Shown here one piece after another: positions 50,540 through 59,337 of a stretch of 64,000 nt of DNA. The notes beneath the pieces are model-generated. The model was not told the origin of the DNA. It worked only from the letters and a program-made list of their open reading frames with translations, and did no database searches. The stretch is taken from contig OZ241351.1 of assembly GCA_965200355.1 (NCBI GenBank), positions 3,765,930 to 3,829,929 of the forward strand, read 5' to 3'. Made by a program: the position numbers and the translations under genes. Source of the stretch: Bin18 sp965200355 (GTDB lineage: Bacteria > Desulfobacterota > Binatia > Bin18). Each line of letters opens with the position of its first letter. Within the stretch, counting starts at the first letter, position 1.

Positions 50540-51045
50540 GGTTTTGTCTTTTCCGGCTTCGCGCGCCGCGCCGGTTGATTCGCGTCCGTACTGCGTTCCC
50601 GAATCAGGTCCTTGAGCTCAGACATAAACTCGTCCAGGTCTTGAAAAGAGCGATACACCGAAGAAAACCGGACATACGCCACCTTGTCCAGGTCGTACAG
50701 GTGACGCATGACCTCCTCGCCAATGACCGCGCCTGAGACTTCTTTCTCGCCCCGTCCCTGGAGCGTCCGTTCGATGTGGTCGGCAATATCTTCTATGGTC
50801 GCAATGCTGATCGGACGTTTTTCACATGCCTTTTTGATGCCGGTGATGGTTTTCAGCCGATCATAGGTCTCTCGCCGCCCATCCTTTTTGACAACCAGAG
50901 GGAGAATTTCCTCAACCCGCTCGTAGGTCGTGAAGCGCCGCTCGCATTCCTCGCACACCCGCCGCCGGCGCGTGACATCCCCCTCCCGGCTCAAACGCGA
51001 ATCAATAACGCGACTTTCCAGATGCGAACAAAAAGGACACTTCAT
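50536..51045 (-). CDS. nrdR: Transcriptional repressor NrdR
   Basis: The 169-aa protein starts at ATG 51045. It has the zinc ribbon CPFCSHLESRVIDSR ... RRRRVCEECERRFTTYERVE with the two Cys pairs. The ATP-cone domain (VVKKDGRRETYDR, GIKKACEKRPIS) follows. NrdR senses ATP/dATP and represses ribonucleotide reductase genes by binding NrdR boxes. No such box pair was noticed in the window. The C-terminal Lys/Pro-rich tail is slightly longer than usual. Confidence 0.94.
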   Translation of the reverse strand: MKCPFCSHLESRVIDSRLSREGDVTRRRRVCEECERRFTTYERVEEILPLVVKKDGRRETYDRLKTITGIKKACEKRPISIATIEDIADHIERTLQGRGEKEVSGAVIGEEVMRHLYDLDKVAYVRFSSVYRSFQDLDEFMSELKDLIRERSTDANQPARRAKPEKTKP

Positions 51046-51101
51046 AGACAGAGTGGACGGGGGTGAGGAATGAGGGATACAGGCGAACCACGAAGCCCTT
51101 G

Positions 51102-52358
51102 TCACATGCCTTTCACCCGGTGGGCATAGACGGGGAACTGCTGGCACAACCCACGTACTTCTTCACCAATAGCGGCCAGTCCCCGCTCGTCGCCAACGCG
51201 CTGCAAGGCACGGGCAATGAGGTCGGCAATGGCGTCCATCTCGGCTTCTTTCATCCCCCGACTCGTCACCGCTGGCGTGCCAATACGCACCCCACTGGTC
51301 ACAAAGGGAGAGCGCGTATCAAAGGGAATCGCGTTTTTATTGACCGTAATCCGCGCCTGGTCCAAAGTTTCCTGGGCGACTTTGCCGGTCAGTTCGGTCT
51401 CACGCAGGTCAAGCAGCAGCAGATGATTGTCCGTCCCGCCCGAGACCAGGTGGAATCCGCGTCGGATGAGGCCGGCGGCCAGGGCTTGGGCATTGGTGAT
51501 AATCTGGCGCTGATAGGCGTGAAACTCGGCTGTGGCCGCTTCCTTGAGGGCCACGGCCTTGGCCGCAATCACGTGCATCAGCGGCCCGCCCTGATTGCCG
51601 GGGAAGACCGACGAATTGACGCTCTTGGCCAAATCCTGGCGGCACATAATCATCCCCCCGCGTGGCCCGCGCAGCGTCTTATGGGTCGTCGTTGTGACCA
51701 AATCGGCATACGGCACGGGAGAGGGGTGCAGCCCGGCGGCTACTAGCCCGGCAAAGTGGGCAATATCGACCATCAACAGCGCCCCAACCTCGTCGGCGAT
51801 GTCTCGAAAGGGCGCGGCGTCAATCTGGCGTGGATAGGCACTATGTCCGGCCACGATCATCTTGGGCCGATGCTGACGCGCCAGGCTGGCAATCTCGTCG
51901 TAGTCAATCCGTTGATTGTCTTCCCGGACGCCATAGGGGACGACCTGGAAGAATTTTCCGGAAAAATTGACCGGGCTACCGTGGGTGAGATGCCCGCCGT
52001 GCGCCAGGTTCATGCTCAGAATAGTGTCTCCGGGCTGGAGCTGAGAGAAATAGGCTGCCATATTCGCCTGGGCTCCAGAGTGCGGCTGGACATTGACGTG
52101 CTCGGCACCGAATAAGGCCCTGGCCCGGTCTATGGCGAGCTGTTCAACAATGTCTACATACTCGCAGCCGCCGTAGTAGCGCTTCTGGGGATAGCCTTCG
52201 GCGTATTTATTGGTGAGCACAGACCCCTGGGCCTCCAACACCGCCTCGCTGACCACGTTCTCTGACGCAATCAGCTCAAGGTTGTACTCCTGGCGGCGCG
52301 TCTCCTCTTGAATAGCGGCGTAGACATCCGGGTCGTGCTGGGCGAGCTGACTTGTCAT
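51102..52358 (-). CDS. glyA: Serine hydroxymethyltransferase
   Basis: The 418-aa PLP enzyme has NLELIASENVVSEAVLEAQG, NKYAEGYPQKRYYGG and VNVQPHSGAQANMAA. MVDIAHFAGLVAAGLHP and the PLP-lysine stretch TTTTHKTLRGPRGG follow. It interconverts serine and glycine, giving methylene-THF for purine and dTMP synthesis. A terminator separates it from acpP upstream, so it likely has its own promoter in 52359-52420, where none is clear. Confidence 0.96.
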   Translation of the reverse strand: MTSQLAQHDPDVYAAIQEETRRQEYNLELIASENVVSEAVLEAQGSVLTNKYAEGYPQKRYYGGCEYVDIVEQLAIDRARALFGAEHVNVQPHSGAQANMAAYFSQLQPGDTILSMNLAHGGHLTHGSPVNFSGKFFQVVPYGVREDNQRIDYDEIASLARQHRPKMIVAGHSAYPRQIDAAPFRDIADEVGALLMVDIAHFAGLVAAGLHPSPVPYADLVTTTTHKTLRGPRGGMIMCRQDLAKSVNSSVFPGNQGGPLMHVIAAKAVALKEAATAEFHAYQRQIITNAQALAAGLIRRGFHLVSGGTDNHLLLLDLRETELTGKVAQETLDQARITVNKNAIPFDTRSPFVTSGVRIGTPAVTSRGMKEAEMDAIADLIARALQRVGDERGLAAIGEEVRGLCQQFPVYAHRVKGM

Positions 52359-52420
52359 AGCAGGGCTCCTTCCCCTCGGCGCTGCTCACGGTCGGACCGT
52401 TCCGTTTCTCCTCATAGATG

Positions 52421-52458
52421 CAGAAAAATCGCAGGGCTCCAGAGAGACCACTGCGATT
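52421..52458 (-). terminator. Intrinsic terminator after acpP
   Basis: On the minus strand AATCGCAG (52458-52451) pairs with CTGCGATT (52434-52427), followed by a T-rich run. It closes the fab operon before glyA. Confidence 0.75.
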
Positions 52459-52497
52459 CTTGCGGCCTGGGATACTCCTGAGCCCGTCTCCGGCCGG

Positions 52498-52737
52498 CTA
52501 CTGGTGGCTCTCGATATATTCGATCACGTTCCGAACTGTCCGAATTTTTTCCGCCTGTTCGTCGGAGATTTCGGTATCGTACTCCTCTTCCAGCGCCATC
52601 ACGAGTTCGACGATATCCAGAGAGTCCGCGCCAAGGTCTTCGATAAACGAAGAATCCAGGCTCACATCGTCCTCACTCACACCCAGTTGTTCGCAGATAA
52701 TTTCCTTGACACGTGCCTCGGTCGAAGCTGCTGCCAT
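52498..52737 (-). CDS. acpP: Acyl carrier protein
   Basis: This acidic 79-aa protein carries the phosphopantetheine site in EDLGADSLDIVELVMALEE with Ser39. It shuttles acyl chains for fatty acid, phospholipid and lipid A synthesis, serving FabD, FabG and LpxA in this window. ATG 52737 gives the standard start. It follows fabG with a strong stem-loop between them. Confidence 0.96.
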   Translation of the reverse strand: MAAASTEARVKEIICEQLGVSEDDVSLDSSFIEDLGADSLDIVELVMALEEEYDTEISDEQAEKIRTVRNVIEYIESHQ

Positions 52738-52777
52738 AGCCGGGACCTCCTCTCTCCCTGCGCTCGGCGGCATCTGA

Positions 52778-52798
52778 GGAGTTGGCCCAGCCAACTCC
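52778..52798 (-). promoter_or_regulatory. Stem-loop between fabG and acpP
   Basis: A perfect 9-bp stem GGAGTTGGC/GCCAACTCC with a 3-nt loop sits just after the fabG stop. It lacks a T-run, so it is more likely an mRNA processing or stability element than a terminator. Confidence 0.6.
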
Positions 52799-52800
52799 AG

Positions 52801-53562
52801 TTACATATACATGCCGCCATTGACGTTAATAATTTGTCCAGTGATATAGCCGGCTCGGGGGTTTGCCAAGAACGCGACGGTATCGGCAACTTCCTCAGCC
52901 GTCCCCCAACGGCCAGCGGGAATATGGCTCAGATATCCTGTTTTCGCCTCTTCTGGCAAGGACCTGGTCATATCGGTCTCAATAAATCCTGGGGCAACGG
53001 CATTGACCGTAATCGACCGGGAGGCAAGCTCTTTCGCCATGGTCTTGGTAAAGCCAATAATCCCGGCCTTGGAGGCCGAATAGGCCGCCTGTCCGGTATT
53101 CCCGACTTGGGCAACAACGGACGTCAGATTGATAATCCGGCCAAAACGCTGCTTCATCATGGCGCGGGTGACTGCCTTCGTACAGCGAAAGACCCCGGTC
53201 AGATTGGTGTTGAGCACCGTTTCCCACTCGTCTTCCTTGAGCCGGACCAGGAGCGTATCAATCGACAGACCGGCATTATTGACCAGAATATCGATCTTTC
53301 CCTGCCGCTCGAGAAGAGCTCGGGTGGCTGTTGTGACGGCAGCCCCGTCTGCAATGTCAAATTGGCAGACTTCGGCCCGTCCGTTCCGCGCCTCAATACC
53401 CGCTCGGACCTCCTCGGCCGCGGTGTGGTTCTGCACATAGTTAATCACCACGGTCGCCCCGTCTCGCGCCAGACGTTCCGCGACCGCCCGGCCAATGCCA
53501 CGCGAGGCCCCGGTCACCAGGGCGACCAGCCCGTCCAAACTGCCGCGTGCCTCCATACCCAT
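52801..53562 (-). CDS. fabG: 3-oxoacyl-ACP reductase
   Basis: The 253-aa SDR enzyme has the NADP motif TGASRGIG (about 17-24), NNAGLSIDT, the catalytic NLTSVVAQVGNTGQAAYSASKAG (in part; Ser, Tyr, Lys) and PGFIETDMT. It reduces 3-ketoacyl-ACP in each elongation cycle. Its start overlaps the fabD stop by one base, in the usual fabD-fabG-acpP order. Confidence 0.95.
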   Translation of the reverse strand: MGMEARGSLDGLVALVTGASRGIGRAVAERLARDGATVVINYVQNHTAAEEVRAGIEARNGRAEVCQFDIADGAAVTTATRALLERQGKIDILVNNAGLSIDTLLVRLKEDEWETVLNTNLTGVFRCTKAVTRAMMKQRFGRIINLTSVVAQVGNTGQAAYSASKAGIIGFTKTMAKELASRSITVNAVAPGFIETDMTRSLPEEAKTGYLSHIPAGRWGTAEEVADTVAFLANPRAGYITGQIINVNGGMYM

Positions 53563-54500
53563 TATCGCGCGAACTCCAGGCCCGCGGCCACGCTATCGGG
53601 GTCGCTCACCGAAACGCACCGGAACTTGCGGTCCATGCGTTTGAACAAGCCGCTGAGGACGCGCCCCACCCCCAGTTCGACCGCCCCCTCACAACCGAGG
53701 GCTCGGACCCGCTGCATACTCTCTTCCCAGCGGACAGGCGCCGTGACTTGTTGGACCAGCAGGGATTTGACCTGCCCCGCAGACCGATTGACTTCGGCGG
53801 TGGCATTGGCGACCACACCCACCCTCAGAGGCCGCACCGTTTTTGGTTCAAGGACCCGCGCCAGCCCGTCCGCGGCCGGTGCCATGAGGGCACAGTGAAA
53901 AGGCGCACTCACCGCCAGTTCAACCGCTCGTTTTGCCCCACGTGCCTTGGCCCCAGCCACCGCTCTTTGCACCGCTCCGGCATGACCGGCAATGACGACC
54001 TGACCGCCACCGTTCAGGTTCGCCGCAGAGACCACTTCGCCCTGGGCCGCTTCCGCACATACCTCTCCGACAATCTGCTCAGACAGGCCGAACAGGGCTG
54101 CCATCGCGCCCACCCCAGGCGGGAGCGCGGCCTGCATCAGCCGGCCGCGCTCGCGTACAATACGGACCGCATCGGCGAAGTCCAACCCGCCAGCCGCGAC
54201 CAGGGCCGAGTACTCACCCAAACTATGGCCGGCGACGCACACCGGTTGCAGGTCCACCTCCTGGGCCAGCACACGCCAAGCGGCAACGCTGGTTGTCACA
54301 ATGGCCGGCTGCGTGTTGTGGGTCAGGGTCAGGTCTTCTTCCGGTCCCTCAAAACACAGCCTGGACAGGGAAAACCCCAGGGCGGCGTCTGCCTCGGCAA
54401 ACACCTCAGCCGCCACCGGAAAGCGCTCGACCAGCGTCCGCCCCATGCCGACCGCCTGAGAGCCTTGCCCAGGAAAAAGAAAAGCCAGCGGACGACTCAT
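53562..54500 (-). CDS. fabD: Malonyl-CoA:ACP transacylase
   Basis: The 312-aa protein has LFPGQGSQAVGMG, the nucleophile elbow GHSLGEYSAL with catalytic Ser, and SAPFHCALM with the catalytic His. It loads malonyl groups on ACP. It overlaps the plsX stop by four bases. The gene fabH, which often lies between plsX and fabD, is missing here. Confidence 0.95.
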   Translation of the reverse strand: MSRPLAFLFPGQGSQAVGMGRTLVERFPVAAEVFAEADAALGFSLSRLCFEGPEEDLTLTHNTQPAIVTTSVAAWRVLAQEVDLQPVCVAGHSLGEYSALVAAGGLDFADAVRIVRERGRLMQAALPPGVGAMAALFGLSEQIVGEVCAEAAQGEVVSAANLNGGGQVVIAGHAGAVQRAVAGAKARGAKRAVELAVSAPFHCALMAPAADGLARVLEPKTVRPLRVGVVANATAEVNRSAGQVKSLLVQQVTAPVRWEESMQRVRALGCEGAVELGVGRVLSGLFKRMDRKFRCVSVSDPDSVAAGLEFAR

Positions 54501-55675
54501 TCGGCCGGCTCCAGCGGCTCTGTTGCGTCGCGGTTATCCAGCCGCTTGCTGGGACCGCTCTTGTCAGGCACGGCGCGGGTGCCGGCCTCTGCTGCGGCGT
54601 CCTTGGTGGAGCGGAGTTTCTGGCGGAGTTGCGACCATATGCTCCGTCCGCGGTCGTCCCCGGCAGTCAGCCCTTCTCGGCCTGGCAGCGTCTGCAAGCT
54701 GGTGGTGATATGCCGGTTCACTCCGCGCTGGAGCGATTCGTGGGCAACCCGAATGGCGTTCTTGATCGCCTTGGGCGAGGACGACCCATGCGCAATAATG
54801 GTCACGCCGTCCGTTCCCAGGAGGGGAGCGCCGCCGACTTCATCGTAATCAATGTTGGCGCGCAAATCGGCAAACGAACGCTTGAGCAGCAGAAAGGCGA
54901 TCTGGCCGCGCCAACTCGACGAGAAGAGGGAGCGGAGCTGGCCTTGGGTAAAGTCATAAAATCCTTCCATTGTCTTGAGCGCGATATTCCCGGTAAATCC
55001 GTCGGTCACGGCGACATCGACCCCGCCGTTATTGAGCTCCCGGCCTTCAATATAACCAATATAGTTCAGGGGCAGCCTGGAGAGGAGTGTGTGGGCGGCG
55101 CGTGTGGTTTCGGTCCCTTTTGAGTCTTCCTCGCCGTTACTCAGGATGCCAACCCGAGGACGAGGCACACCCCGCACGACCCGGGCGTAGACTTCGCCCA
55201 TAATGGCAAACTGCACCAAGTGCATGGGCTTACACTCAACATTGGCCCCGGCGTCAACCAGACAGGTCCGGCCGGTCAGGGCCGGCACGACGGTGACAAT
55301 AGCCGGGCGGTCCACATCCGGCAGGCAGCCGAGCATAGTGACCGCCAGCCCAAGGACCGCGCCCGAATTCCCAGCACTCACAACCGCGCCGGCTCTGCCA
55401 TCTTTGACCTGTGTAAAGGCGACCCGCAGGGAGGAATCACGCTTGCGACGGAGGGCGGCGACAGGAGAATCGCCCATCTCAACGACCTCGCTCGCGTGCT
55501 GGACCACAAGCTGAGAGGATTCTTGCTGTCCATTCCGGCTGAGCTCGTGGCGAATCTTCTCCCGGTCCCCAACGAGGAGCAGTGAGACCCCGTACTCCTG
55601 GACGGCTTGGACGGCTCCGGCCACCGCGGCCTGGGGGGCGAGGTCACCTCCCATAGCATCTAGTGCGATAAGCAT
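54497..55675 (-). CDS. plsX: Phosphate acyltransferase PlsX
   Basis: The protein is 392 aa, longer than the usual 330-350 because of a charged C-terminal tail of about 50 residues. It has ALDAMGGDLAP, FTQVKDGRAGAVVSAGNSGAV, LLSNGEEDSKGTE-like GILSNGEEDSKG and DGFTGNIALKTMEG. PlsX makes acyl-phosphate from acyl-ACP for phospholipid synthesis. The tail shows no family similarity that I recognise. Confidence 0.94.
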   Translation of the reverse strand: MLIALDAMGGDLAPQAAVAGAVQAVQEYGVSLLLVGDREKIRHELSRNGQQESSQLVVQHASEVVEMGDSPVAALRRKRDSSLRVAFTQVKDGRAGAVVSAGNSGAVLGLAVTMLGCLPDVDRPAIVTVVPALTGRTCLVDAGANVECKPMHLVQFAIMGEVYARVVRGVPRPRVGILSNGEEDSKGTETTRAAHTLLSRLPLNYIGYIEGRELNNGGVDVAVTDGFTGNIALKTMEGFYDFTQGQLRSLFSSSWRGQIAFLLLKRSFADLRANIDYDEVGGAPLLGTDGVTIIAHGSSSPKAIKNAIRVAHESLQRGVNRHITTSLQTLPGREGLTAGDDRGRSIWSQLRQKLRSTKDAAAEAGTRAVPDKSGPSKRLDNRDATEPLEPAE

Positions 55676-55738
55676 AGTGGGCTGCTCGCCGCCGTTCTTC
55701 CGTGAGTCGGAAAGCGATCTTCCTCAGCGTAGCGGAAG

Positions 55739-55921
55739 CTATTCTTCTTCAATCGGCAGAATTTGTCGCCCGCGGTAATAGCCGCAGATACCACAGATAC
55801 GGTGGGGCAGAACCGGGTCCCCGCACTGGGAGCAGATTGACCACTGCGGGGCGACGAGTGCGTGGTGAGAACGACGTTGGTTGCGTTTTGACTTTGATGT
55901 TTTGCGTTTTGGTACGGCCAT
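55739..55921 (-). CDS. rpmF: 50S ribosomal protein L32
   Basis: The 60-aa protein has the L32 start AVPKRKTSKSKRNQRRSH and a full zinc set in CSQCG ... CGICGYY. It therefore belongs to the zinc-bound type. It lies between yceD and plsX, the standard order. Confidence 0.95.
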   Translation of the reverse strand: MAVPKRKTSKSKRNQRRSHHALVAPQWSICSQCGDPVLPHRICGICGYYRGRQILPIEEE

Positions 55922-55949
55922 AGCTCTCTCTTCCTCATATCAACACACG

Positions 55950-56537
55950 CTAGGAGTGGGCTTTTTCCGTCTTCTGAGACGACACTCGCGGCGTGGGCAG
56001 GCGGAGGGTCGCAAGGGCGGCGAGACGCAGGTCTGTCCAGCCGGACGGGCAGGAGCACTCCTCGCCATTGAGATTCACCCCACACTGTTCACACAGCCCT
56101 TTGCACGTCTCCTGACACAGGGGATAACTCGGCAGCGATAAGAAAAACTGTTCTCGGACCAAGCGTGATACATCAACCTGATCTCCACTGTAAAAACTGG
56201 CGACCAAGTCTTCTTGGTTCAGTTCGGTTTCGCGACCAAGCACCGGCTGCGGACCGGCCGGCAGGAGCACCCAGGAGAAGGGACGACTCAATGCCAGCGG
56301 AAACTCTTCGAGGCAACGCGCGCATTGCCCCGCAAGATCACCGCTCAGCGTGCCATCAAACAAGAGGTCTTGGCCGGAACGCATATAGCGCAGAGCAACT
56401 CGCAACGGGCCCGTCAAGCGATACTCGCTCCCCTCCCGCCCCGGACAGTGGCTCAGGGAGCGGTTCAGCGTCTGAGCATCTTCCTCAAACTGTATTGCGG
56501 TCGGGGACGAACCGATATTTTCAATGAGGATTTGCAC
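55950..56537 (-). CDS. yceD: DUF177 protein (YceD family)
   Basis: The protein is about 195 aa from GTG 56537. It has GTLSGDLAGQCARCLEEFPLALSRPF (in part) and a C-terminal Cys motif C-x3-CKGLCEQCGVNLN. That is the DUF177 pattern found before rpmF in many bacteria; the family is linked to 23S rRNA accumulation. The start codon is weakly supported (GGTAGGTG upstream); a longer ATG start at 56582 adds residues without family match. Confidence 0.85.
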   Translation of the reverse strand: MQILIENIGSSPTAIQFEEDAQTLNRSLSHCPGREGSEYRLTGPLRVALRYMRSGQDLLFDGTLSGDLAGQCARCLEEFPLALSRPFSWVLLPAGPQPVLGRETELNQEDLVASFYSGDQVDVSRLVREQFFLSLPSYPLCQETCKGLCEQCGVNLNGEECSCPSGWTDLRLAALATLRLPTPRVSSQKTEKAHS

Positions 56538-56705
56538 GCAACACCTACCCGAGGGCAATGTATAGTATGAAACCAGCCGCAATGCAACGCGGCCCTACAC
56601 CCTGGTCTGAGCGCACAGTTTGCCCGGTAGCCGACTTGTTTTGACGCTTTTTCGACTTCAGATTCGTTGCCGTCGCACGCGCTCGCAGTATATGCTGCCC
56701 ACCCC

Positions 56706-56903
56706 ATGCCCCTTTTGTCTCACATTATCGGCCTCGTGCTGTGCATCGTGTGGATATTCAGCCTGTGGTTGCTCCTGGCCGGCCGGCGCTGGTTTCCCTC
56801 GCGCAAGCCGCTCCGGCCTTTGGCACTCCTGGGTGGCATGTTGCTTTTTTTCGTTTTGAGCCTGACCGGGATGGTCTTTCTGCAGCTCCTGTTCTCAAGT
56901 TGA
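56706..56903 (+). CDS. Possible small membrane protein
   Basis: A 65-aa frame from ATG 56706 encodes two hydrophobic helices (about 3-22 and 38-62) joined by an Arg/Pro-rich loop (GRRWFPSRKPLRPLA). I do not recognise a family. It lies alone in the gap between the divergent yceD and the convergent acyl-CoA dehydrogenase gene. Upstream, TTGCCG and TATATG at 16 nt could be a promoter with a very short leader. No Shine-Dalgarno is visible, so it may be leaderless or not a gene. Confidence 0.45.
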   Translation: MPLLSHIIGLVLCIVWIFSLWLLLAGRRWFPSRKPLRPLALLGGMLLFFVLSLTGMVFLQLLFSS

Positions 56904-56959
56904 CACTGGGCGGCCTGGCCTGGAAAGCGCTACGCGATACGGATCGCCGATGAGTATCC

Positions 56960-58081
56960 CTAATCCAGCGTATGCTGGGCCACCAATTCCCGATTCCAGG
57001 TCGCATCGCCAAACGTCACCTCTGAGCCCTTGGCGCGCTTGAAATAAATATGCAGGTCGTGCTCCCAGGTAAAACCAATACCACCGTGGACCTGTATCCC
57101 CTCGCTCGTTACCTGCCGGTAGGCATCGCTGCAATACGCCTTGGCCATCGCCGCGGCCAGCGCAGCATCGGGCGCATTATTGGAGACGGCCCAGGCCGCG
57201 TAATACGTGGCCGACTTTGCCCCCTCAACCTGTACCAGCATATCGGCGCATTTATGCTGGATAGCCTGAAACGATCCGATGGGGCGGCCAAACTGCTCGC
57301 GCACCTTGGCGTATTCCACACTCATGTCCAGTACCTGTTGCGCCCCCCCACACATTTCGGCGCTCAGAGCCACTTTGCTCTGATTCAGGACACGGGACAA
57401 AAAATCCCAGCCCTGTCCGGGTGCCCCCAGCAGCGCGTCAGCGCCGACGTGCACCTTGTCCAACACCATCTCACACAGCTTGCGCGTCTGATCCATGGTC
57501 TTGAGCAGACGGGTTCCCAGGCCGGCCTGCCCGCGGTCAAGCAGAAACAGCGTCACCCCCTCAGACGTGCGCGCAGCACAGATAATGTAATCGACAACGT
57601 GAGCGTCCGGCACGAATAATTTCACCCCGTTCAGCACATACCCACTGCCATTCTTGTCCGCACTGAGGGTGATGCCGGTCTCGTCCCAGCGGGCATTTTC
57701 TTCGAGGCAGGCCAGGGTCAGCGTGGTCCGCCCGGACGCCATACCGGGCAGCAGGGCTTTTTTCTGTTCTTCACTCCCGGCCGCTTGCACGCACAGCCCG
57801 CCCAACGCCACCGTCGAAAAAAAAGGGCCGGGCAGCACACCCTTGCCCATCTCTTCCAGCACAACGACCAGATCGACCAGGGACAGCCCGGCCCCCCCGT
57901 ATTCTTCCGGCACGATCAGCCCCATCCAGCCCAACTCGGCCATCTTGTTCCAGACCTCATCCGCGTATCCCCGTTCGTCCTCCATCATTTGACGCACATA
58001 GGACATGGGGCACTCGTTCCGTAAAAAATCAGCCGCGGACTGGCGCAGGATATCCTGCTCTTCACTAAACCCGAAATCCAT
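56960..58081 (-). CDS. Acyl-CoA dehydrogenase family protein
   Basis: The 373-aa protein starts at ATG 58081 (MDFGFSEEQDILRQSAADFL). It has GWMGLIVPEEYGGAGLSLVD, a middle FAD-binding part with LNGVKLFVPDA, and the C-terminal REQFGRPIGSFQAIQHKCAD and QVHGGIGFTWEHDLHIYFKRA (in part). Position and lack of the usual C-terminal Glu recall the ACADs used for branched or sterol-type acyl-CoA. The exact substrate is unknown. A terminator separates it from the upstream thiolase gene. Confidence 0.88.
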   Translation of the reverse strand: MDFGFSEEQDILRQSAADFLRNECPMSYVRQMMEDERGYADEVWNKMAELGWMGLIVPEEYGGAGLSLVDLVVVLEEMGKGVLPGPFFSTVALGGLCVQAAGSEEQKKALLPGMASGRTTLTLACLEENARWDETGITLSADKNGSGYVLNGVKLFVPDAHVVDYIICAARTSEGVTLFLLDRGQAGLGTRLLKTMDQTRKLCEMVLDKVHVGADALLGAPGQGWDFLSRVLNQSKVALSAEMCGGAQQVLDMSVEYAKVREQFGRPIGSFQAIQHKCADMLVQVEGAKSATYYAAWAVSNNAPDAALAAAMAKAYCSDAYRQVTSEGIQVHGGIGFTWEHDLHIYFKRAKGSEVTFGDATWNRELVAQHTLD

Positions 58082-58092
58082 GACACCCCCAG

Positions 58093-58129
58093 AAAAAAGA
58101 ACGAGGACTGAGTAGCTCCCAGTCCTCGT
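58093..58129 (-). terminator. Intrinsic terminator after the thiolase gene
   Basis: On the minus strand ACGAGGACTG pairs with CAGTCCTCGT (10 bp, 9-nt loop) and is followed by TCTTTTTTCT. It lies between the thiolase stop and the acyl-CoA dehydrogenase start. Confidence 0.9.
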
Positions 58130-58150
58130 TATCATCCCGTCCCGTTTGCT

Positions 58151-59296
58151 TTAGCTGTTGGCCAAAATCGTCACACAGCCCACCGAACCCGGACCACCCA
58201 GATTATGAGCCAAGCCTACTTCGGCATCTTTGACCTGTCGCTCACCGGCCTTATCCCAGAGGTGCTGCGACACTTCGTAGATCATGCGGATGCCGGTCGC
58301 GCCAATGGGATGCCCAAACGATTTCAGCCCACCCGAAGGGTTCACCGGAACCGCACCGCCGTCAATGTCCGCCCGGCCCTCGGCCACATAGCGCCAGCCC
58401 TCGCCTTTTTTGCAGAGGTCAAGGTCTTCATAGTTCAGAATCTCAGTGATGGTAAAGCAGTCGTGGCATTCCACCAAGTCAATATCCTTGGCGGTCATCC
58501 CGGCTTGCTCATAGGCCGATTGGGCCGCCTGAGCCGTAGCGGGAAAGCCGGTGTAGGCGAAGCTCGGTTTCATATACGGCTCACCTGAGGTGACGGATAA
58601 GCCGATGCCTTTGACTTTCACTGGGTCAGGCCGAAACGAGCGCGCCAGTTCTTCCTTACAGATAATCACTGCCGCAGCCCCATCCGTCGTCGGGCAGCAG
58701 TCGAGCAGGCCGAGCGGGCTACAGATCAGCGGCGCGTTGACGACTTGGTCTTCCGAGACTTCCATCCGAAAATGGGCTTTGGGGCTCATCGTCCCGTTAT
58801 GATGATTTTTGATGGCGACTTTGGCCAAAGCCGTCTTATCAATGCCATACGTCTCAAAATAGCGGTTGGCCGCCATGGCAAACAGCGATGGGGCGGTTGT
58901 GCCATAGCCCACAACGGGATGAGAGCCAAACGTCCCCAGACCACGCTGGCCGGAGTCACGCAGCTTCTCAAAACCCAAGGCCAGGACCACATCATACATC
59001 CCGGAAGCAACGGCCATGCAGGCATTCCGAAACGCATCCATGCCCGAGGCACAGTAGTTTTCGACGCGGGTAATCGGGATGTTGAACAGCTTGAGCGGGT
59101 CGGCCAGGGCGTTGCCGGCGCTGGCTGAGCTGAGCGTCCCGACCCAGGCGGCCTGAATCTGACTCGGATCGATACGCGCGTCCGTATAGGCGTCAAGGGC
59201 CGCCTCGACAATCATATCTTCGGCGCTCTTGTCGTAATTCTCACCAAACTTACTACATCCAGCCCCAATCACCGCTACCTTGTCTCGAATATTCAT
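58151..59296 (-). CDS. SCP2-type thiolase (second paralogue)
   Basis: The protein is about 381 aa from ATG 59296, preceded by AGGAGG. The active Cys is in NYCASGMDAFRNACMA, the His residues in VECHDCFTITEIL and KSFGHPIGATG. AHNLGGPGSVGCVTIL ends the protein. It is clearly distinct from the thiolase at 29 kb (different loops). It lies after the HMG-CoA-synthase-like/DUF35 fusion, which could act as its partner. Typical role: cleavage or condensation of branched 3-ketoacyl-CoA. Confidence 0.88.
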   Translation of the reverse strand: MNIRDKVAVIGAGCSKFGENYDKSAEDMIVEAALDAYTDARIDPSQIQAAWVGTLSSASAGNALADPLKLFNIPITRVENYCASGMDAFRNACMAVASGMYDVVLALGFEKLRDSGQRGLGTFGSHPVVGYGTTAPSLFAMAANRYFETYGIDKTALAKVAIKNHHNGTMSPKAHFRMEVSEDQVVNAPLICSPLGLLDCCPTTDGAAAVIICKEELARSFRPDPVKVKGIGLSVTSGEPYMKPSFAYTGFPATAQAAQSAYEQAGMTAKDIDLVECHDCFTITEILNYEDLDLCKKGEGWRYVAEGRADIDGGAVPVNPSGGLKSFGHPIGATGIRMIYEVSQHLWDKAGERQVKDAEVGLAHNLGGPGSVGCVTILANS

Positions 59297-59337
59297 ACTG
59301 CCTCCTTTCAAGGGTGTTGTGTCCCGCCGGCCTGAGG

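Noticed and set aside
50540..51101. FMN riboswitch for the riboflavin genes
   Set aside because: ribD overlaps nrdR, and the 56-nt gap before nrdR is far too short and lacks the conserved RFN motifs.
52504..53898. Plus-strand 464-aa frame
   Set aside because: Antisense to acpP, fabG and the end of fabD, all intact with full motifs.
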